Part shown: positions 11,510 to 22,740 of the stretch, in pieces | Layout: every line of letters begins with the position of its first letter | Numbering within the stretch: position 1 is the first letter of the stretch | The notes under the pieces: model-generated | The model's database searches: none | Seen by the model: the letters and a program-made list of their open reading frames with translations, nothing else | What the model was told of the DNA's origin: nothing | Assembly (NCBI GenBank): GCA_027943335.1 | Contig: BSBK01009263.1 | Coordinates: 355,496 to 419,495, forward strand | Length of the DNA: 64,000 nucleotides | Origin: Chamaecyparis obtusa | Lineage: Eukaryota > Streptophyta > Pinopsida > Cupressales > Cupressaceae | Direction: 5' to 3' | Position numbers and translations under genes: made by a program

Positions 11510-13423
11510 TCAGAAATATCCAACAAACTTAGTGTCCCGATCTGAAACTATGGTCTTTGGTAGACCATGAAGTCTCACTACTTCTCTGAAAAACAATTCT
11601 ACTACATGAACAGCATCATTAGTCTTCTTGCAGGGAATAAAATGTGCCATCTTCGAAAATCTGTCAACTACTACAAAAATTGAATCATGTCCCCGCTGTG
11701 TCCTCAGTAAACCAAGAACAAAGTCCATACTGATATCCTCCCAAGGCTTCTTTGGTACAGGTAATGGCTGATACAACCCTGTATTCTGCTTCACTCCCTT
11801 TGCCATCTGACATACTCTGCAACTCTGTACAAACTTCTTCACATCTTGCTGCAACTGTGGCCAATAATAATTCTCACTAACCAAACGAACCGTTTTATCA
11901 TGACCAAAATGTCCAGCCAATCCTCCGCTATGCTTCTCCTTGATGAGATTATCCCTCATAGAACTTCGTGGAATGCACAACTGACTCCCTCTGAATAGCA
12001 TATCATCCTGGATGATGAAATCCAACCATTTTGTCCTGTCTAGAGTAACGGGTTCTGTACAAGCTTTCCAAGCTTCACCAAAATCAGGATCCTCTGGATA
12101 CAAATTTTTGAGTTCCTTGAACCCAACCACTTCAATCTGCATTTCTGTCAGCAATAGTTGCCTTCTGCTAAGAGCATCTGCAACCCTATTGGACTTTCCA
12201 CTCCTGTGTTTCAAAATAAATGTATAACTCTGCAAAAACTCAACCCATTTCAAATGCCTCTGATTCAACTTTCCTTGACTATTCAAATATTGCAAAGCTT
12301 GATGATCAGTATACAAAACAAACTCCTTAGGAAGCAGATAATGTCTCCACTTCATTAATGCCTGAACTATAGCATAAAATTCTTGATCAGAAACATAATA
12401 TTTTCTCTTGGCATCATTTAACTTCTCACTGAAATAAGTAACAGGTTTACCTTCTTGGCTCATAACAGCTCCTATTGCAGTACCACTAGCATCACAATCT
12501 ACTTGAAACACCTTATTAAAATCTGGAAGTGCTAAAACAGGTTGTTCTGTAACTTTTTGTTTCAACAATTGAAAACTCTTTTCTGCCCCATTAGTCCACT
12601 TAAACTCTTTTCTATCCCCTCTCATTGTTTCAGTCAAGGGTCCACAAATACTGCTAAAATTTCTGATAACCTTTCTGTAAAAGCTAGCTAGACCATGAAA
12701 AGATCTTACCTTAGTAGCACTCCTTGGAGTAGGCCATTCAAGGATAGCCTGTACCTTCTCTGGGTCCATTTTTAGACCTTTTGCTGAAACTACAAATCCC
12801 AAATACACTAACTCTTTCTTCACAAAACTGCACTTCTTCAAATTAATCAACAATTTCTCTTCTCTCCACTTCTCAAATACCATACGAATATGCATCATAT
12901 GCTCATCCAATGTCTTACTAAAGATCAAAATATCATCTAGGTAAACAATGACAAACTTACCCAGAAATTCTTTCAGAACCTCGTTCATGAGCTGCATGAA
13001 AGTGCTCGGCGCATTGGTTAGCCCAAAAGGCATGACTAACCACTCATATAGTCCTTTCTTTGTCTTGAAGGTAGTCTTCCATTCATCTCCTTCTCTGATC
13101 TGAATCTGATGATATCCACTCTTCAGAACTATCTTTGAGAAATACACAGCTCCACTCAAGCAGTCCATAATATCATCCATTCATGGCAATGGAAACCTAT
13201 ACTTGATTGTGATCTTGTTTATTGCCCTAGAATCTGTACAAATCTTCCATTCTCCATTCTTCTTTGGTGCTAATACCGTAGGTACAGCACAGGGACTCAG
13301 GCTCTCTCGAATCAATCCTTTCTGTAACAACTCATGTACTTGTCTGTTCAACTCCTCACTTTCTGCAGGTGTCATTCTGTGCGCTGCCTTATTCGGTAAA
13401 CTCACTCTTGGGATCAAGTCCAT
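11510..13423 (-). pseudogene. Chromovirus reverse transcriptase, RNase H and integrase core
   Basis: RT starts in the upper part ([31 protein letters not shown]). After a TGA at 13181-13183 the frame is open for 556 codons. It holds [12 protein letters not shown], the catalytic YLDD (12943-12932), RNase H starting [14 protein letters not shown] (Asp at about 12493) with YTDHQAL, and ADALSRR at its end. The integrase zinc finger is H-x-H with CRVC (about 11930-11800) and the DDE core has MDFVLGL and VSDRDTKF. It ends at TGA 11510-11512, where a Trp codon is normal. All catalytic residues that can be checked are present. Confidence 0.93.
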
Positions 13424-14191
13424 CTAATGACTGATCTTCCTGACTGGTGGTAATCCATCAGGCACGTTATCGGATACAATATCCTGAAACTCATTCAACA
13501 AATCTGCAACTTCTACAGGAATATCGTCTACTTCCTCTTTACCAGCTTTTGGAATTAAAGCAAAACATACATGCTCATGCCTCATACCATCTAGGAAAAT
13601 TCTTCCATCAACAAAAGTTATCCTTGCATTACCACATACCTTTTCTTCAGTCTCCTTCAATGGTTTTAGCTTATGTCGCACTCCATCCTTTGTCAGGGAA
13701 TAGGTATTCGCACGACCATCATGTACAGCACATCTGTCAAACTGCCAGGGTCTACCCAACAACATATGACATGCATCCATAGATATGATATCACACAATA
13801 CCTCATCTTGGTATCCGCCAATCTTGAACTTCACTAGGCATTGTTCATTGACCATGACCTTGTGGTCATCCTGTACCCAGGCAATCCGATATGGATGTGG
13901 GTGTTTCTGTCTCTTGAGCTTCAACTTTGTCACCATCTCTTCTGACACCAAATTGTCAGTGCTTCCACTATCAATAATCACATCACAACATTTACCTTCA
14001 CACTTGCACCTGGTGCGAAACAGGCTCCTCCTTTGTTCAGGTTCATTCTCACCACTCAATAGGACTCTTCTGTTAATCAACGTTTCTCCTCTTTCAGCAT
14101 CTTCAGAATTTGATGATCTGGCATCTTCATCTACATGTGCAACTCTGGCCTGGCCTTCATTTCTCCTGTCTGTTCTGCCTTGGCGCTGAGG
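13424..14191 (-). pseudogene. Chromovirus aspartic protease region
   Basis: The retropepsin-like motif DSGST lies at about 13972-13958 (CCDVIIDSGSTDNLVSEEM), followed by MDACHMLLGRPWQFD, the usual flap/C-terminal signature in plant Ty3/gypsy. It cleaves the gag-pol polyprotein. The segment ends with a TAG at 13424-13426, immediately before RT, where the frame continues normally. Confidence 0.9.
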
Positions 14192-15187
14192 ACATTCAAA
14201 TGCCCTATGACCTTCTTCTCCACAGTGAAAACATGTTCCACGAAAGCCACCTCTTCCAGATCCTTGTCCTCTTCCTCTTCCTCTCTGATCTCTATTATTC
14301 TGATCTTGGAAGCGATTGGAATTATTTCCTCGCTGATTTTGACTGCTACTAGCCTCATCCTTCTTTTTCGGATCTTCATTTCGGCCACCATATGACCGTC
14401 CACCAGATCGTCCACTGCAACCTCTTCCATTTTGTCTACTCTCAAACTTCTTGTTCAGCTTTTCCTCTACTTTTAGGGCAAATTGGTATGCCTCCTCAAT
14501 ACTATTCATTCAAACTAGATTTAACTCCTCCTGAATGCTTGGCCTTAACCCATTAAGGTATCGGGCAACTTTCTCCTTATCAGCTTCGGCATGGCCTATT
14601 CTGATGAGGAGTCGATAGAACTCATCTGTATACTCCTGAACAGATTTTCCTGCTTGCTTCAAACTTTGCATTTTCTTCAGTAGGTCAAGCTCATAATCAA
14701 CAGGAATGAACTATCGCTTCAATTTTTCCACCATCCGATCCCATCTTGTGATTTTATCTTTCCCTCTTCTATTTTGCTCCAATTGAATTTCTTGCCACCA
14801 GATCTTCGCATGACCTTTCAGTCTGGCCTTCGCAAATTTGACCCTATCAGGATCCTCAACATTTTCATACTCAAAATACTCCTCACATTCATTGATCCAG
14901 TCGATCAATTCCTCTAGGTTAAGATTTCGAGAAAATGTAGGAACCTCAATCTTAGGTCTTTTCCCAATCTTGGAAATCGCCCGAAAAAGTCTTTCTTCCT
15001 CCTAGTTCACAATTTCAGCTTCTCCTTCTTGATATTCTTCTTCGGCTTCATCCTTGCTTTCATCTCTGACATTAAGATTCATTCCTCTGCGAATCTCTTC
15101 TTGCAATACTCGCACTTGTCTCTGCAGCTCTCTAACCTCAGGTGTTACAACACCAGCTCTTCCGCCACGTTCCCTTCGTGGAGGCAT
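14192..15187 (-). pseudogene. Chromovirus gag (capsid and nucleocapsid)
   Basis: The best start is the ATG at 15187-15185 (MPPRRERGGR), which is in frame with all of pol. The capsid region (LIDWINECEEYFEYE, ARLKGHAKIWWQE, YTDEFYRLL, YLNGLRPSIQEEL) is a standard plant Ty3/gypsy gag. An Arg/Gly/Gln-rich linker leads to the zinc knuckle CFHCGEEGHRAFEC (14233-14192), a complete CX2CX4HX4C. Three in-frame stops break it: TAG 15002-15004, TAG 14711-14713, TGA 14510-14512. Confidence 0.92.
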
Positions 15188-15274
15188 TTTCGCGATGCAT
15201 GCTGAAACCCTATCCACGGTCCTGGTGCAAACTGCCTCACAGTCGGTGATCTGTTTACACACTCAAGAACTCTT

Positions 15275-15286
15275 GCTCTGATACCA
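15275..15286 (-). other. Chromovirus primer-binding site (initiator tRNA-Met)
   Basis: On the minus strand TGGTATCAGAGC lies 2 nt inside the 5' LTR. It is complementary to the 3' end of plant initiator tRNA-Met (..GCTCTGATACCA), the usual primer for this group. Confidence 0.92.
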
Positions 15287-15288
15287 CT

Positions 15289-16148
15289 TGATGAAGGGTG
15301 CTCCCCTTAATACCACAAACACATAACAGAAAGAGAGAAACAACAACAATAATATGCAAGAACAGAAAATTTGGCTTCTTATTATCTCCACAAATGTGGA
15401 ATTACAAACTTTCAGAATTACAATATGCAAAGCCACATGGGCATTCCCTTACAATATTCTGTAGGACAAAGCCTCGAATCAATACCCAGATCTACTACCC
15501 AGAACTATTCTGAACTGCCTAAGACAATAATACAGCCTTCCTTATATAGGCAATTTTCCACCGCCTGGGAAGGTTCCAGAATTTTAGCCAATAAGGCCGA
15601 CCAAACTTAGAATTATTTTATTTTACATTTTATTACATCATAGTCGGCTCAAGATAACCTTTGAAACCCGAACAGAAATTTTGAAGAAAATTATTTTTCG
15701 CCATTTCGGGTGGCCCAACTTTCGAAGACCATAAGTCATCACCAGTTGACCCGATCGGCTATTATAACCCCATTTCGGAAATGCCACGAAGCGCTCTACA
15801 GGCTTGACTTGTGCAAGCGCCCGTCACCCAAATTTTTGACCTCATCCGGGGCCTCTAAAGCCTTCAAAACTGAGTTCAAAGTTTCTGTACCCTGCTGCCA
15901 ATACCGAAAATCTTCAATATCTTCCAATATACACTTGATCTGGCAATGAAACTTTACTGGCAAACTTATATGACCAAAATAACCCCCAAGAAAGAAATCA
16001 GATCATTCTGAGCACATACAAAAATGACCAAAAATAGTAACTTTCCATAAATAGCAGCTCTGCACAAAATAGCCCTTATTGAATACAAAAACAGAAATAT
16101 TTTTGGGTGATGCAAGATTGCTCTTACACCCAGGATGCTCCTGCATCA
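15289..16148 (-). repeat. Chromovirus 5' LTR
   Basis: 860 bp, same termini as 9780-10640. It holds the promoter for the minus-strand transcript. Differences from the other LTR are mostly C/T or G/A. Confidence 0.95.
15541..15548 (-). promoter_or_regulatory. TATA box candidate in the chromovirus 5' LTR
   Basis: TATATAAG on the minus strand, in a GCC/AAGG context, conserved in both LTRs. Transcription would start roughly 30 bp downstream, near 15510. Motif-based inference only. Confidence 0.5.
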
Positions 16149-16153
16149 ATCTC
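16149..16153. repeat. Target-site duplication of the chromovirus, right copy
   Basis: ATCTC, identical to 9775-9779. Confidence 0.93.
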
Positions 16154-16239
16154 ATATCCTACTTTGACATAATATTCCCTTGATTTAGTAGCACACCAAA
16201 CAACTTCATACTCCTCCTGTGTGAAAATGAATTTACATA

Positions 16240-16298
<59 letters not shown>

Positions 16299-17760
16299 CT
16301 TTAAAATCTCCAAATTCACATGAGGGGGAAGTATATCCTACACTGATCTCCAAACAAAGGATAAATTATCGATATTACAACAAACCAAATAATCTGCTAC
16401 TCAGTATCCATAGAGACTCTCCATATTAGTGAGTTAATCAATCAATGTTATCAAATAGATCAGTCAAAGCTACTTCACCATTCCAAGAGTCTGACCAAAA
16501 ATTGACCCTCTTCCCATTACCAATTTTCCATGAGAGACAATTAGTGATAATGCCATTATTTTCTGAAAAACATCCATATAGATAAGGCTCCTCCTAAACT
16601 TGCCAAAGTAAATGTTTTGACTGGGTCATCCTCATCCAAATATCTAAGTTGCATAAATTTGCACCAAATTTTCCCTAGATACTTTTACATTTTCCATGAA
16701 ATTTTAGCCCCTAATCCAAGATTTTGTAGGTCCAACCTTCTCAATCTAGCCCCATCATCCTCCTTTGTGAAACATACATCATTCCAATATATTAGAGGAA
16801 TCTTCTTATGCTCCCTACACCACGACAATAAGATTTAACCATATTCATTTTCTAACTTGAAGTAGTAGCATAAGATTCTAGCAAATTTTTTTATTTTTTT
16901 GCCTCTGAAATGGATGCATTAACAAAAAGAAATGTATTGTCTATAAACTAAGAATGTGGAATAGGGTCCATTAAATCTCCTACGTGAATCCCCTTTCATA
17001 ATTTTTTTCCCCTATGCACCTTGATCAGTCTACTCAAAGCTTCCTCCATCAACACAAAATAGAATGGGGATATTGGATCCCCTTGGCGAATACCATTAGA
17101 AGCCTAAAAAAAGCCAAAATAATGGGCTACTAATAGCCACATAGAATATCAGGGAACTAGTAAATGAACTAATGATGTGAATTCAATGTTCCAACAATCC
17201 AAATCTACTTAGCACCACAAGTAAAAACTCATAATTGACCTTATCATATGCCTTGCATACATCTAATTTGATAGCCATGCTCCTCAAATGTTTAGAATTC
17301 ATAAAGTGAATAGTTTCCAATTCCATAATAATTCGCCACCAATCAGTCATTCTATTCATCACCAATCAGTTTGGGAAAAATATTTTTCACTTTATTCGCC
17401 GATACCTTTGAAATAATTTTATATATCACATTACATAAAGATCTCGGCTTATAAAGTGTCATAGTTTCACATTTTGTTTTTTGGGTGAAGAAGAACCAAC
17501 ATGGTGTTGTTAAAATCTCGAACAAACCTTCTCTTCTTCCTAAAGTTCACCAACGAAAGAATATCTTGTCCCACAAATAAAAAACCTTTCTGATAAAAGG
17601 ACAAAGGCATTTCATCCATCCTCGACACCTTGGAAGGGTGTAATTGAAATAAAACCTCTCTATTTTTCTCCAAAGAGAAACTTCTAGTCAACATTGCAAT
17701 ATATTCCTTAGATTTTTCCCAACACTTCCTCTTGTAGACACTCAAAAATGGTCCACACCT
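16154..17760 (-). pseudogene. LINE-A: 5'-truncated L1-type ORF2 remnant (RT to RT-thumb region)
   Basis: Reading down the minus strand: the segment before RT with RFVRDFNNTMLVLLHPK (about 17540-17470), RT block KLDVCKAYDKVNYEFL (about 17265-17215), and farther on a GNGKRVNFWSDSWNG-like motif near 16490-16540 that precedes zf-RVT in plant LINEs. Many stops and frame changes; dead. The 5' end is truncated near 17760. The 3' part lies at 9534-9774, displaced by the chromovirus. Confidence 0.8.
16244..16296. repeat. (AG)n microsatellite
   Basis: About 26 AG units within LINE-A; the poly-Ser/Leu frame it creates is not a gene. Confidence 0.97.
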
Positions 17761-18064
17761 ATGTACCCCCTTTTTTTAACATGTCTTCTATATTATGTTT
17801 TTTATCATTGTCATTCACTAATATCATGTAATTCTTAAATAATTAAACATTAAATTTTATTTAAATAATTACTAATGTTTCTCTTCAATTTGACCTAATC
17901 AATCACTCTCAAAACTATTTCAAAATCATCAAAATGGATTCAAAACCTTATCAATTGCATCAAAATCATTTCTCATCATTATCAACCTTATCAAACCAAT
18001 TTAGATCATTGAAAAATTCTTTAATAGCTTTCAAAATCTGTTCAAGTCAATATGAAAGTTTTTT
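17761..18064. repeat. ATCAAA-rich low-complexity tract
   Basis: From about 17880 the text is dominated by variants of (T)ATCAAAAC/TCATCAAAAT. A similar tract (43650-43780) also adjoins the truncated 5' end of LINE-B. Confidence 0.6.
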
Positions 18065-20355
18065 ATTAAGGTAAAAAAAGGTTTTGAAGGGGACCCGAAA
18101 ACGTTTACATGCTAGGAAAATAAAAGATCATAGAACAAAAGCATAGAAACAAAAACTGCCACATGAAACAAGAAGAACCAAACAAAGAACTTAATAAAGA
18201 TATAACAATTAAAAGCATCTGTCCATGAAAAAAGAACACCTTCTAGCACAACTACTAGTAGAAAGAACAAAAAAAGAAACCACCAGCAAAAGTCAATCCA
18301 GCATATTCAAGAACTCCTCGGAACCCTCCTGCAAAGCTTGGATCTTTTGAATTGACTCTTTAAGGCTCACCAACTCTGTAGGAAGATTAACCTTCCTCTT
18401 CTTAATGCTTTCTTTGGTTCTAGTGCCAGGACTAGTAACCTAACCTTCCAACTTAATTGGGTCATCATCCACCAGAATAGCATTTTTTCTAGGTAATTTC
18501 CTTCCACCAAAGAGTAAAGCACATTAAGATTAATAACTGTTGTTTTCATGCCTTCATTACTATGGGAGAGAAGCTTTCAAACTATATTCTCATTATTTTT
18601 TAACTCTGTTGTAAATGGGCAAAAGCTTGTCATTAATGATACTCAAGATTTTCTCTTCCTGCATGCTAAAATTATTTTTCTCCTCATTCAAAACACATTT
18701 ACATTTACTATTACCCATGACTGTGTCATTCCTCATTTTATTGATAGTCTCCTCCAACATATCGTTTTTGGCATCCAAAGCTCTGCACTTGATGCTCAAC
18801 TCATTAATTTTGCAGAAAATCCATTTATCTAAATTAAAGACCAAGACCTCTCTACTCCTAGTGGCATTGAGAACACCCATATTAGAAACTTTCATATTGT
18901 TGAAATATTCCTCTTCTAGAAAAGGTGCCTCCCCTTTATTCTGGGTATTCTTCTTCTTCTCCTTCTCAAAATTTAAATCCTTTTATTGAAAAATAGGGGT
19001 ACTGTTAGTATGGTCATCAGCCACAGATCTAATAGTAGACATCACCACCCTTGTTTAATTCTGTATGAAGGAATAATCTAGATCAACAACTCCCTCCTTA
19101 AAAGCCTCAGAGAAGTCTTCATTTTCCAAGTCTTCTCTTTCCCCATCACTCTTAACATCATCTCCATTCTCATCGTCAGCCCTATCATCATTCTCTCTTT
19201 CCATGTTTTCATTATCTGAAGGACTCCAAGTATGATCCTCGTAGAGCTCCAATTGGACATTCTCAACAACCTCAAGGGATAAGTTCAAAATATCTTGCAT
19301 ATTCTCCACCTCATCAGAGGCATCCTACTAGGAAATCTTATCCTCCTCCCTGGGTGACTCCATTTTTTCTTCAAAGATCTTAGCCCTGAGACACTTTACA
19401 TATCACAAAATCATGCTTACCTTTTCCATCTAGAGAAAGGCACACTATTGTCCTGGGCAATCAAATTAAGAATTTTTCATGACCTTTATTAGGAATGACA
19501 TTCTCATCCAAAATTACCTTACTATTATGCCCGACATTCTCATAAGTTTCCTCCTCTACGGGAGCATCATCTTTATCGTCCTCAGATTGCATACCCTTAA
19601 CCTCATGAAAAATAGAGAAAATAACCTCCTTCTAGCTAGGTTGATCATTTTTGTTTTTCTTCTTGATAGACAGCCCACATCAGCCCCAGCCATCTTTCAC
19701 TTCTATCTACTATTATCAACTTTTTTGGGCATTGTATTCAAGATTTTATCTCTTGCATATTAAAAAATAATCATAATCAGGCCTTCACGGATAACAAGGG
19801 ATTTGTTTTTTTTTTCCTATTATCCATAATGCTATGATTCAGAGAGCGCAATAAAAAGAACATGAATGAAACCATGGTATTATGAAATAAATGATTAATA
19901 AGGACAAAGTGGTAATTCTAAACCCTCATAAATCTCCCGTCAAGAGAAAAATACTCCATAATAACCCTAAGAACCTTAGCCCAAAGAAGCTTGATATTTT
20001 CATTTTTTACAAAATCTTCTTTCTCCTTAATCAACATAGCTCTCTCTTCATTAGTCCTAGGAAAATCCCTAAAATCTTTATTATCAGTTCTCGTATCCTT
20101 AAAATAGTTTACTCCATCTAGAGGGAGCCTTGTGATCTTAGTGACCAAGTCCAGGGTGAGAGTAAAGGACTTACCAATGAGGTTAACAACCCCATCATCC
20201 CTTCCCACTACAAACTCCTTGGTAATGTCCTTATTATAGCCACGAAATCTCTGAAGATAATCCACAATCCCCCACTTCTTAATCTTTTTCCAAATTGTTT
20301 TCTCCCATCGCCATTTGCATTCAGAGGGCTCTTCCCTTGATATCTCCCCTCCCAT
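18065..20355 (-). pseudogene. Decayed multi-segment ORF of an unrecognised repeat element
   Basis: From the ATG at 20355 (MGGEISREEPSE) an open segment to 19918 contains WGIVDYLQRFRGYN, KSFTLTLDLVTKITRLPLDG and VIMEYFSLDGRFMRV. Lower down are an acidic Asp/Glu-rich stretch (19309-19055), a probable coiled coil (18895-18593, INELSIKCRALDAKNDMLEE) and a C-terminal piece near 18420-18300 (KRKVNLPTELVSLKESIQK). Frame changes and stops separate them. I recall similar helical-domain plus coiled-coil ORFs from plant repeats but cannot name a family. A LINE-like 3' end (CCCCTTCAAAACC, T-run, TTAATAAAA on the minus strand) lies near 18065-18100. Confidence 0.5.
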
Positions 20356-20426
20356 CTCTTTTGTCTCACAATTATTCAGTAGGTTACAGTGATTAAGCTT
20401 AGGAAATAAAAAAAGAAGCACAAAAA

Positions 20427-21631
20427 TATTAGGAATGAATGCTGAATATATCCTATGGGATTATTAGTAGCCATTCTGTAGCAGTTGTTGTTGCATTCAT
20501 GACTGTGATTTTCATTGATGTCAACACAGTAATCTACTGGAGATTAGCAGAGAAGTAGACAGTGTTTGGATTAGCGCACGTGGGATATTGGAGATCATGC
20601 TATGCAATGTTGAGGATTTACTCTATGATATGTTATATGTTCATGGTTAAGAGTGCAGATAGTAATTCTTTTATTCATGGAAGTTATGAGCATTTCAGTG
20701 GAAGCAGTATTCAGGCAGTGTTCCTAAGTAGCGATCTGTGGAAATCAGATGATATCTCCTAATCGGGATGGAATCTAGTTTTGCATAGTTAAAGGGAAGT
20801 TCAAGACATGTTCATAGTGACATGGACTACAACACAAACTTTGAGGTCACATGAGTGAAGACTTATTCTAATTGGAAGCCAACACTTTTGTGTAATTTTG
20901 ATGTAATGTGTGGAAACTTTTATTTTGTAATTTGGATGCCGACTCATTTGTAATTACTTGAGTGTGGTATAAAGGAAGGAATGTTTTTCCTTTTTTTAGT
21001 AGAGAATATGATGTAATGTAAGAGTGAATGAAATTGTGAGAGCAAATTTTTGGAAAGAAGGTATGTGAGGTATAGTGATCTGAATCTGAGATATGGTGTA
21101 CAACAGTGAGTGCGGTTTGGCATAGTCAGAGCAGAGGTAACATATTGTTGAGATCAGTAATAGTTTGATATTATTCTATTGAATAATATAGAGATCAGTT
21201 GGATAGTGTGTTCGGTGATCTTGCCATTAAAGCTGTTTGGGTAGTGGGTCCTTCTGTCTTCTGTAACTCCTAACAGGGTTAGAATCTTTTAGCAGGGATT
21301 CAAACTCTCCTAATGGGGACTCATATGTACTAAATATATTTCATAAGACTCCTAACAGAGTACATCCTTTCACAAGGAATATTCATATTAGTGTATCTTT
21401 TGTGGGCATCATTCCCACCGGGGTTTACTCTTTGATCAAGAGGTTCCCTAGTCAACATATCTTGTGTCATTATGTTATTGTATATGAATATCTTTCTATG
21501 GTTGTTGATTACATTTCTTGTATGGTTAAATGTTGTTGAAGTTGATAAAGGTTATAATTATCTAATAACTCATTCAGCCCCCCCCCCGCCCCCCCCATCT
21601 TAGTTATCTTGGTGGACTTTACTTTCTAACA
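20427..21631 (+). repeat. Copia-2 5' LTR
   Basis: About 1,205 bp ending TTTCTAACA. It contains TATAAAGG at 20968-20975 and a C-rich tract (about 21577-21597, 19 C in 21) 34 bp before its end. The first two bases have changed from TG to TA. Confidence 0.93.
20968..20975 (+). promoter_or_regulatory. TATA box candidate in the Copia-2 LTR
   Basis: TATAAAGG in GAGTGTGG-TATAAAGG, also present in the 3' LTR (about 40695-40702). Inferred promoter of the plus-strand transcript. Confidence 0.55.
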
Positions 21632-21633
21632 AT

Positions 21634-21643
21634 TGGTATCAGA
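21634..21643 (+). other. Copia-2 primer-binding site (initiator tRNA-Met)
   Basis: TGGTATCAGA two bases after the 5' LTR, complementary to the 3' end of initiator tRNA-Met; the copy then departs from it. Confidence 0.88.
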
Positions 21644-21687
21644 CTAGCAAGTCCTTGAAAGAAAAGTTTAACAACTTAAGGAGATCC

Positions 21688-22740
21688 ATGGTGAATTTCA
21701 AGAAAGAAAGCTCTAAGTTTGATGTAGTAAATTTTGATAGCTGGAAAGAAAAGATGAAGACACACCTACTATGTTTAGGACTAGGTTATTGGTTGCTTAC
21801 TAAGAATGAGAAGACTATCATTAATGAAGACAATCTTGAAACATGTACTAGTGATGAGAGAGATCTATTTATGTGTAACATACTTGGCAAAGAATCACTT
21901 TTGACAGCCCTTCCAGAGAATGAGTACAACCAGGTAAAATATTTAAAAACATCTCATGAAATTTGGAAAGCTTTGCACTCTACTTTTGAAGGTGATGAAC
22001 ATGCAAATAAAGTTAGATTACATAATTGGATATGTACATTTGAAGATATAAGAATGATAGAAGATGAATCTATTAGAAGCTATATTGGTAGAATGTCAAA
22101 AATTGTTGCAAGTATAAAATCTTGTGGAGGAACAAAGATAGAGAATGAAGTGATATGGAAAATTCTGAGGATATTAACTCCTATATTTAAACAGACGACA
22201 CAAATGATTAAACAAGTTATACCTTGTACTTTGAACTTTACTAGAGAGACTCTTCTTGGAAGATTGGAAGCAGCAGATATGAACTTGAGGTTATCAGGAG
22301 ACTTTCCTAGAATGGAGACAACATTTAGTGCTCTTAGTGTTCACCCTACCTTGTCAAGAAGCATCAGTGTGAGTGGAGATTATACTGGCAGTAGAAGATC
22401 TAGAAATGAAGAAGACAAGAAGATTGAAGAAGGTATTGCCTTGCTTGTGAAGAGAGAACCAGACGGTAAGAAAATTTTTAAATGTTGGGCACATCAAGAA
22501 TATGGTCATTTTTCATCTAAATGTCCTAAGAGAGTTAAAAAGTACAGAAACAATTTTAAGCCTATAATATCTAAGGAATTCTATTATGAAAATGATGAAG
22601 AACTTGAAGCTAGTATAGAGAGAACCTTAAGTGAAAGTGATACTGAGAATAAAGATGATATAGGATTTGTAGCAATTAAAGAAGAAAATCTTGAAACAAA
22701 GGTTAAGGAAGAAAAAGCCCTAGTTTCTCAAGTTGAAAAG
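21688..22740 (+). pseudogene. Copia-2 gag
   Basis: ATG at 21688 opens the frame shared by all later Copia-2 coding segments. The capsid region has FDSWKEKMKTHLL and a UBN2/gag-polypeptide pattern (YNQVKYLKTSHEIWKALH, FEGDEHANKVRL, IRSYIGRMSKIV). The zinc knuckle at about 22480-22530 reads KCWAHQEYGHFSSKCP: the second Cys of CX2CX4HX4C is His, so zinc binding is probably lost. The segment is otherwise open. Confidence 0.88.

Larger units (their letters stand above)
9780..16148 (-). mobile_element. Complete chromovirus (Ty3/gypsy with chromodomain) inserted in LINE-A
   Basis: A 6.37-kb element on the minus strand: 5' LTR 15289-16148, PBS 15275-15286, one gag-pol frame 15187-10679 (about 1,502 codons), 3' LTR 9780-10640. 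It is flanked by ATCTC. Order gag, protease, RT, RNase H, integrase, chromodomain is that of plant chromoviruses; I do not assign the clade. The LTRs differ by roughly 13 substitutions and one indel in 861 bp (hand count), making it the youngest dated insertion in the window. The frame is broken only by seven stops with no frameshift. Confidence 0.95.

Noticed and set aside
13785..14395. Plus-strand frames of up to 134 codons
   Set aside because: Antisense shadows of the chromovirus gag-protease frame.
16159..16353. Frame with poly-Ser-Leu
   Set aside because: Produced by the (AG)n repeat in a decayed LINE.
20422..20426. A-rich flank as a definite TSD for Copia-2
   Set aside because: AAAAA on the left against AAAAT on the right in A-rich DNA is not decisive.
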